Shown: piece by piece, positions 8,103 through 11,392 of the stretch | Layout of the letters: each line of letters opens with the position of its first letter | Position numbering within the stretch: the stretch's first letter is position 1 | Assembly: GCA_003024985.2 (NCBI GenBank) | Contig: PXIH01S0009065.1 | Reading direction: 5' to 3' (one strand) | Source: Euperipatoides rowelli | Lineage: Eukaryota > Onychophora > Udeonychophora > Euonychophora > Peripatopsidae | Length of the DNA stretch: 11,392 bases | Notes under the pieces: model-generated | Databases searched by the model: none | What the model saw: the letters and a program-made list of their open reading frames with translations, nothing else | What the model was told of the DNA's origin: nothing | Translations under genes and position numbers: made by a program

Positions 8103-8405
8103 CTTATGAGGCACAGTTCTTTTTAAATAAGATCTCAAAGCAATATCTTGTATATACTGGTTTCCAATAACAGGCTCTTCTTGGAAAAAAGATCCAATTT
8201 TGGCACGTGAAAAAGGAATGGTTAATTTCGACAGACTTTTTTTTTCGGGATAAACTACTTCTGGTACAACTTTAGAGGTATTTAATAAATGTTTATTGGA
8301 ATAAAAGTATCGTTTGTTCGATGAATTAGAGCTCAAAACTATATAAAATCGTCCAAAAGAAGGAAGAGTTGCAGGTTGGAATTTGTTTAAACCTAAGATC
8401 CACAT
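8103..8405 (-). CDS. First coding exon of an AidB/ACDH-11-like acyl-CoA dehydrogenase (partial gene)
   Basis: Encodes 101 residues from an ATG at 8405; an in-frame TGA lies about 60 nt upstream of it with no ATG between, which fixes the start. Residues 1-45 are rich in Ser, Asn, Lys and Arg with few acidic residues, as expected of a mitochondrial targeting leader. Residues 71-99 carry the pattern FFQ-x2-P-x2-GNQY-x2-D-x2-LRSYL-x4-P, which I recognise as the N-terminal signature of the AidB branch of acyl-CoA dehydrogenases (E. coli AidB, C. elegans ACDH-11). These are FAD enzymes or FAD-binding relatives that act on, or bind, acyl-CoA. The exon ends in AAG|GTATTT, a good donor, directly after Lys101 (phase 0); reading on gives only Val, Phe and a stop. 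The flavin-binding and catalytic parts would be in later exons, none of which I could find to the left. The family call is from memory of the motif, not a search. Another mitochondrial acyl-CoA dehydrogenase of similar type is the main alternative. Confidence 0.72.
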
Positions 8406-10939
8406 AACTAAATTAAAAGTGCTATCACAATCTAACAGATAATTTTTTTTTTCCCGGAATCAACATAGATATGAAAAATTAACCAGGTTGCCAGCTTAGG
8501 CATTAGATAAGCTGATTACTATTAATAACTTGGCCTTTATTCCTGGCTAAAATGCTATCAAAATGAGAAAAGAGATTTTAAACTTTATAAAAATCAATGA
8601 GTACGGTTAGTATTATCAAAATTGCTTGTCTTCTGGGCTACAAATACGGACCGTTCCCGTGTATTATGTACGGTACCGTTTCAAACGTTTTTAAAACTTA
8701 ACATTTCTTAAAGAAGCCAATCATGTTGTGCATACACTGTTAAAGAAGAAAGAAAAATTGTTGTAACTATAAGAAAACTTTAAATCTAAAAAAAAAAAAA
8801 ATAGCAGTATGCTATCGTGTCCCTAAGTTACAATTTTCAGAAAATCTAATGCCTTCTCTGCCCAAAATTCGATTTACCCTTACAAATCAAGCACTTTATT
8901 GCATTCTAACCTTCACCCTATCCTTATACATAATTTTAAAATTAAAAAAGTTGTGAAAAATCATAGAGGCCAGACAGTAGTCATAGTTGATCTTCAAGGA
9001 CCTTCGTGTCATTTTACAGGCCAGTTTTACTATTAACTACCGTACGTTAAATACAGTAATTCTAGACACTAAGAATAAGTGCTTCCATAATTATGATTGA
9101 GAAGCAATATCGTTTCTCAAACGAAATAAATAATGAAACGTAAAAAAATTTAGTATCACTAGAAAAAGGTTTAATATACTGTAAATAACTTTGTTGTGGC
9201 CAACTTAAAGCGACTGCGCCAATCGGATTGCTCTCGACGAATAACGAGTTTTTTACGTGATCTAATGTGGAGCATAATTTATTTTTATTTTTAATAATTT
9301 GATAGGCCTAATATATTAATACAAATATTATTTAAATTATTTTGTTAAAAAATTAGAGTTAGTAGTAAATAAATAAAATATTTTTTTACTAATAATTAAA
9401 AATGTTATTTCTTCTATTAATATTACATTTGTAAATAAATTACTGTAAATTGCAAACTGCAGAATGATGCGCCATATTGGTGTCGTGATTGTGAAATCAA
9501 ATAAAAGTTTTATGTTTGCAATATTTTGCAAAATCTGGTAAGGCAATAAACTATTTTGTAAATTTAATCTTATTAAAGGTTATTGTTTTTGACATAGTAG
9601 TAATCATAAGATTGCTTCAAATACCGTAGCTTAATTAAGGTATAATTAGGCTTCTCTTTGGTAAAATAAACGTTGATGGTAATTTTTTTAGGTCACAATT
9701 TCTTAGAATGCAATCATTCAAAGAAAAATAAAATATTGTTTTATTTATTGTTAATATAATGACATAAGGTATCCACATTTATTTTATTAATTAATATGTC
9801 TTAGTCAAAAAATAATTATGCCTATTCAGACATAAAAAGTCGCCCAAAAGCAAATCATTTTTTTGTTTGTTTGTTTTTATTTACAACATAATGCTTAAGA
9901 CCGTTAGTCTTGTTACATCAATCCATGTTTATTATTGAATCCGAGCCAAAATTATGTTTATAGGTATTCATCAATTATAGCTTTTAAGTCAGTTTAGAAA
10001 TACCAGGAGTTTTTTTTTTAGGGTATGTACAGGATGTTGTGAACTTATGAGCATCAATAGCATGGAAATTATTCCACCAGTTGATATTGCGATTAAACAT
10101 TCAGTTTTTTCTTACTATAGAGTTGAATATTTTGATGGTGAGAGATTGATTGTGATTCCTGGTGTTTTCTCTCAAGTTTTTGCTGTGGTCTAATTTGTTG
10201 AGATTATTTCTATAAATAGATTTCTTGGAACATAAAACATCACTAAAGGGCAACCTTTGTATAAGAGTGAGTATTCCGAGTTAGTTTAATCGTTCTTTAT
10301 ATTCCAAGCATTAGAACCCTCATGAATTTAGTCATCCTTCTGAAATTTTAATTCTAATGCCTTTTTATCTCCTTTGTTGATAGTCATGTGAGGCTGAATG
10401 TATATTTAATAGTACCATTTGAAAGTTTGTATGAAATTATTTGAGAATTTGCTTTTAAAAAAGGCCGGCGTTATTCCTCAGAGTGAACTATGCATGCGTG
10501 GTAATGGTAAATGATTATCGTATTTCCCAATGCTAACAATGTAAACTGAAATTATGGAATATCTTTTTAAATTAAAAATATGTAAGCTATTACATAAAAT
10601 GTGCTAGCTTCTATGGCACTTTCTAATTTTAAAACGCAAATTTGAATTTAAATACAATCTATATGTTTATAATTCTACGCATGAGCAAATGATCCGTTTG
10701 ATTAAGTGCACTCCATAGGAATATGGACTACAGTAGGAAAGTATTATTTCAACCCCCGTAGGAATAAGCACTTCCTTTAAAAAAAGCCAAAGCTAGGTAG
10801 GCCTATCATTTTATTACAAGTAGGCCTATATCTAGAGTGTCCGTGGAATTTGAGTTGAATCTAAGCCGACTCCCAAGTCTTTGTGAATATCAACTTGTAT
10901 GCTAATTTGACCTATTGTAGGCTATATTGTTTTTTTTTT
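8406..10939. other. 5' side of the acyl-CoA dehydrogenase gene, intergenic or leader, no gene seen
   Basis: AT-rich DNA with scattered CpG words (ACGGTACCGT at 8670-8679, TACCGTACGTTA near 9039), the CCAAT patch near 9216, and TAGGCCTA words at 9303, 10798 and 10821. A frame of 48 codons from an ATG at 10047 to 10193 plus (70 codons stop to stop) reads smoothly but matches nothing I know and is within chance expectation. A second frame at 9546-9337 minus is Ile/Phe-rich and also looks like chance. Confidence 0.45.
9211..9240 (-). promoter_or_regulatory. CpG-containing patch with opposed CCAAT-type boxes, possible upstream promoter element
   Basis: In very AT-rich surroundings this short patch holds several CpG dinucleotides and GCGCCAATCGG, directly followed by ATTG. 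A CCAAT box therefore lies on one strand with a CAAT half-site on the other. CCAAT boxes (NF-Y sites) are common near animal promoters. The patch is about 800 bp upstream of the acyl-CoA dehydrogenase start codon. No TATA box or start site can be assigned, so the promoter role is inference only. Confidence 0.2.
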
Positions 10940-10942
10940 TTT

Positions 10943-11326
10943 GGGCCCATAGACAATTTTTTTTTTCTTTCTGGGTTTATTTTCAGTTTATTATAGTGAA
11001 ATCATGTAGAGATTTTGTCTATCTTTTTGTAGTGCTACTCTAGTTCATCAATCATTTTTCTGTATAATTTTATATCTGAAAAAATGAATATATTAAATGA
11101 AATTACATTAATTATGTCTGCTGTTAGAATGTTAAACAAAACTTGGTCAGATTCCGTTATCTGCCCACTAATATTTTGTGGAAGAATATTAGATCTGGAG
11201 AACAAACAACTGCATGCTAAAAAACGAAAGTTGCCTTTTAGCACACGATCTGGAGTTGTTTGCTCACCAGATCTAATATCCCTCCACCAATATGTGGCGG
11301 GATACCGGGAAAGTTCAGCCTTCTGA
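10943..11326 (+). pseudogene. Possible decayed pogo/Tigger-type transposase fragment
   Basis: In one plus-strand frame, interrupted by three stops, PIDNFFF (about 10946) is followed about 65 codons later by ITLIMSAVRMLNKTW and then FCGRIL. Pogo/Tigger (DDE) transposases have, near their C terminus, a PLD-x2-FF motif and later an Ala-Met-Leu-x3-TrpA run with a Cys-Phe-Arg close to a Gly. The order and rough spacing agree but the match is weak. The uninterrupted part runs from an ATG at 11084 to 11326 (80 codons). Against it, the opposite strand is open for about as long, so base composition could explain both. Confidence 0.25.
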
Positions 11327-11340
11327 TATGATTATCAGGA
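11035..11340 (-). other. Open frame opposing the possible transposase fragment, unassigned
   Basis: About 100 codons are open on the minus strand, ending at a TAG near 11035. The upstream half (PATYWWRDIRSGEQTTPDRV) has a varied, protein-like composition; the rest is hydrophobic and Ile-rich. A CAG near 11320, next to the upstream stop, could be a splice acceptor but lacks a pyrimidine tract. I recognise no family. It crosses the hairpin at 11178-11287, which argues for repeat sequence rather than a conserved gene. Confidence 0.2.
11178..11287. repeat. Imperfect long hairpin with repeated AGATCTGG words
   Basis: The left arm 11178-11222 (GTGGAAGAATATTAGATCTGG...) pairs with 11236-11287 over about 40 positions with few mismatches and a 7-9 nt bulge; the loop is about 13 nt. 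The bulge itself carries another GATCTGG, so 11247-11253 can also pair with CCAGATC at 11267-11273, giving an alternative fold. It could be a small fold-back MITE or a hairpin-forming transcript segment. Confidence 0.65.
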
Positions 11341-11392
11341 AACCGATCTTTCTAGGTAAACAATCAGGCCAAGAACATATCAAGCCTTGCGT
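11288..11392. other. Less AT-rich window end, unassigned
   Basis: This segment (CGGGATACCGGGAAAGTTC and onward) is clearly richer in G and C than the preceding 3 kb, suggesting the start of another repeat or an exon that continues beyond the window. No frame is convincing over the visible part. Confidence 0.3.

Noticed and set aside
9470-9485. GCGCCATATTGG as a YY1 or CArG box
   Set aside because: It lacks the full consensus for either (the CArG core is one base short), so a call would be forced.
9337-9546. 69-codon minus-strand frame rich in Ile, Phe and Thr
   Set aside because: Its composition mirrors AT-rich DNA and no motif is seen. It is upstream of the dehydrogenase exon on the same strand but has no splice signals worth calling.
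9981-10193. 70-codon plus-strand frame, stop to stop, with a smooth-looking translation after the ATG at 10047
   Set aside because: I considered a small exon because of a TTTTTTCTTACTATAG acceptor-like tract, but no family, no good donor and chance expectation of several such frames argue against it.

Overview
This is an AT-rich, gene-poor stretch of eukaryotic, almost certainly metazoan, nuclear DNA. Long non-coding spans, a coding block that ends at a GT splice donor, a likely mitochondrial leader on that block, CA and homopolymer microsatellites, and the remains of cut-and-paste transposons all point this way. There are no ribosome-binding sites, operons or compact genes, so most of the modest open frames (60-85 codons) are what chance gives in DNA this rich in A and T. 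The recurring word TAGGCCTA and the repeat styles suggest a marine invertebrate, but I cannot name the species.

The one convincing coding region is on the minus strand at 8405-8103. It is the first coding exon of an acyl-CoA dehydrogenase of the AidB/ACDH-11 type: a basic, serine-rich leader, then the N-terminal signature (FFQ..P..GNQY..D..LRSYL) of that family, ending exactly at a phase-0 splice donor. I could not recognise its next exon anywhere to the left, so 1-8102 is probably one large first intron and 8406 onward is its 5' side (leader and promoter) or intergenic DNA. A weaker exon candidate lies at 235-about 130 on the minus strand.

The putative intron is mostly transposon. The largest feature is a 3,339-bp hAT-like insertion (766-4104) bounded by an exact 8-bp direct repeat, GATGTAAC, and by short CAAGGTTGG / CCAACTCTA ends. 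It has no transposase frame. It contains a 968-bp fold-back (1781-2748) with two 303-bp arms around a 362-bp spacer. The fold-back and its surroundings are crowded with the 8-mer TGACATCA. A second, smaller hAT-type MITE (5562-5913) has CAGTGCTT ends and an exact 8-bp duplication, TCTAAGAG. A third, less certain element lies at 6140-6591. Between them are a two-copy 107-bp tandem repeat, a degenerate GATATC/GATGATGGG repeat, a poly-C/(CA)n microsatellite and several short palindromes.

The right-hand side (8406-11392) is mostly featureless AT-rich DNA, with a small CpG-containing CCAAT patch near 9216. At its end, 10940-11330, there is a strong imperfect hairpin and two opposing open frames. 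One frame faintly resembles the C-terminal part of pogo/Tigger-type transposases. The genes do not form a pathway here: the window is one exon of a metabolic gene in a transposon-filled landscape.
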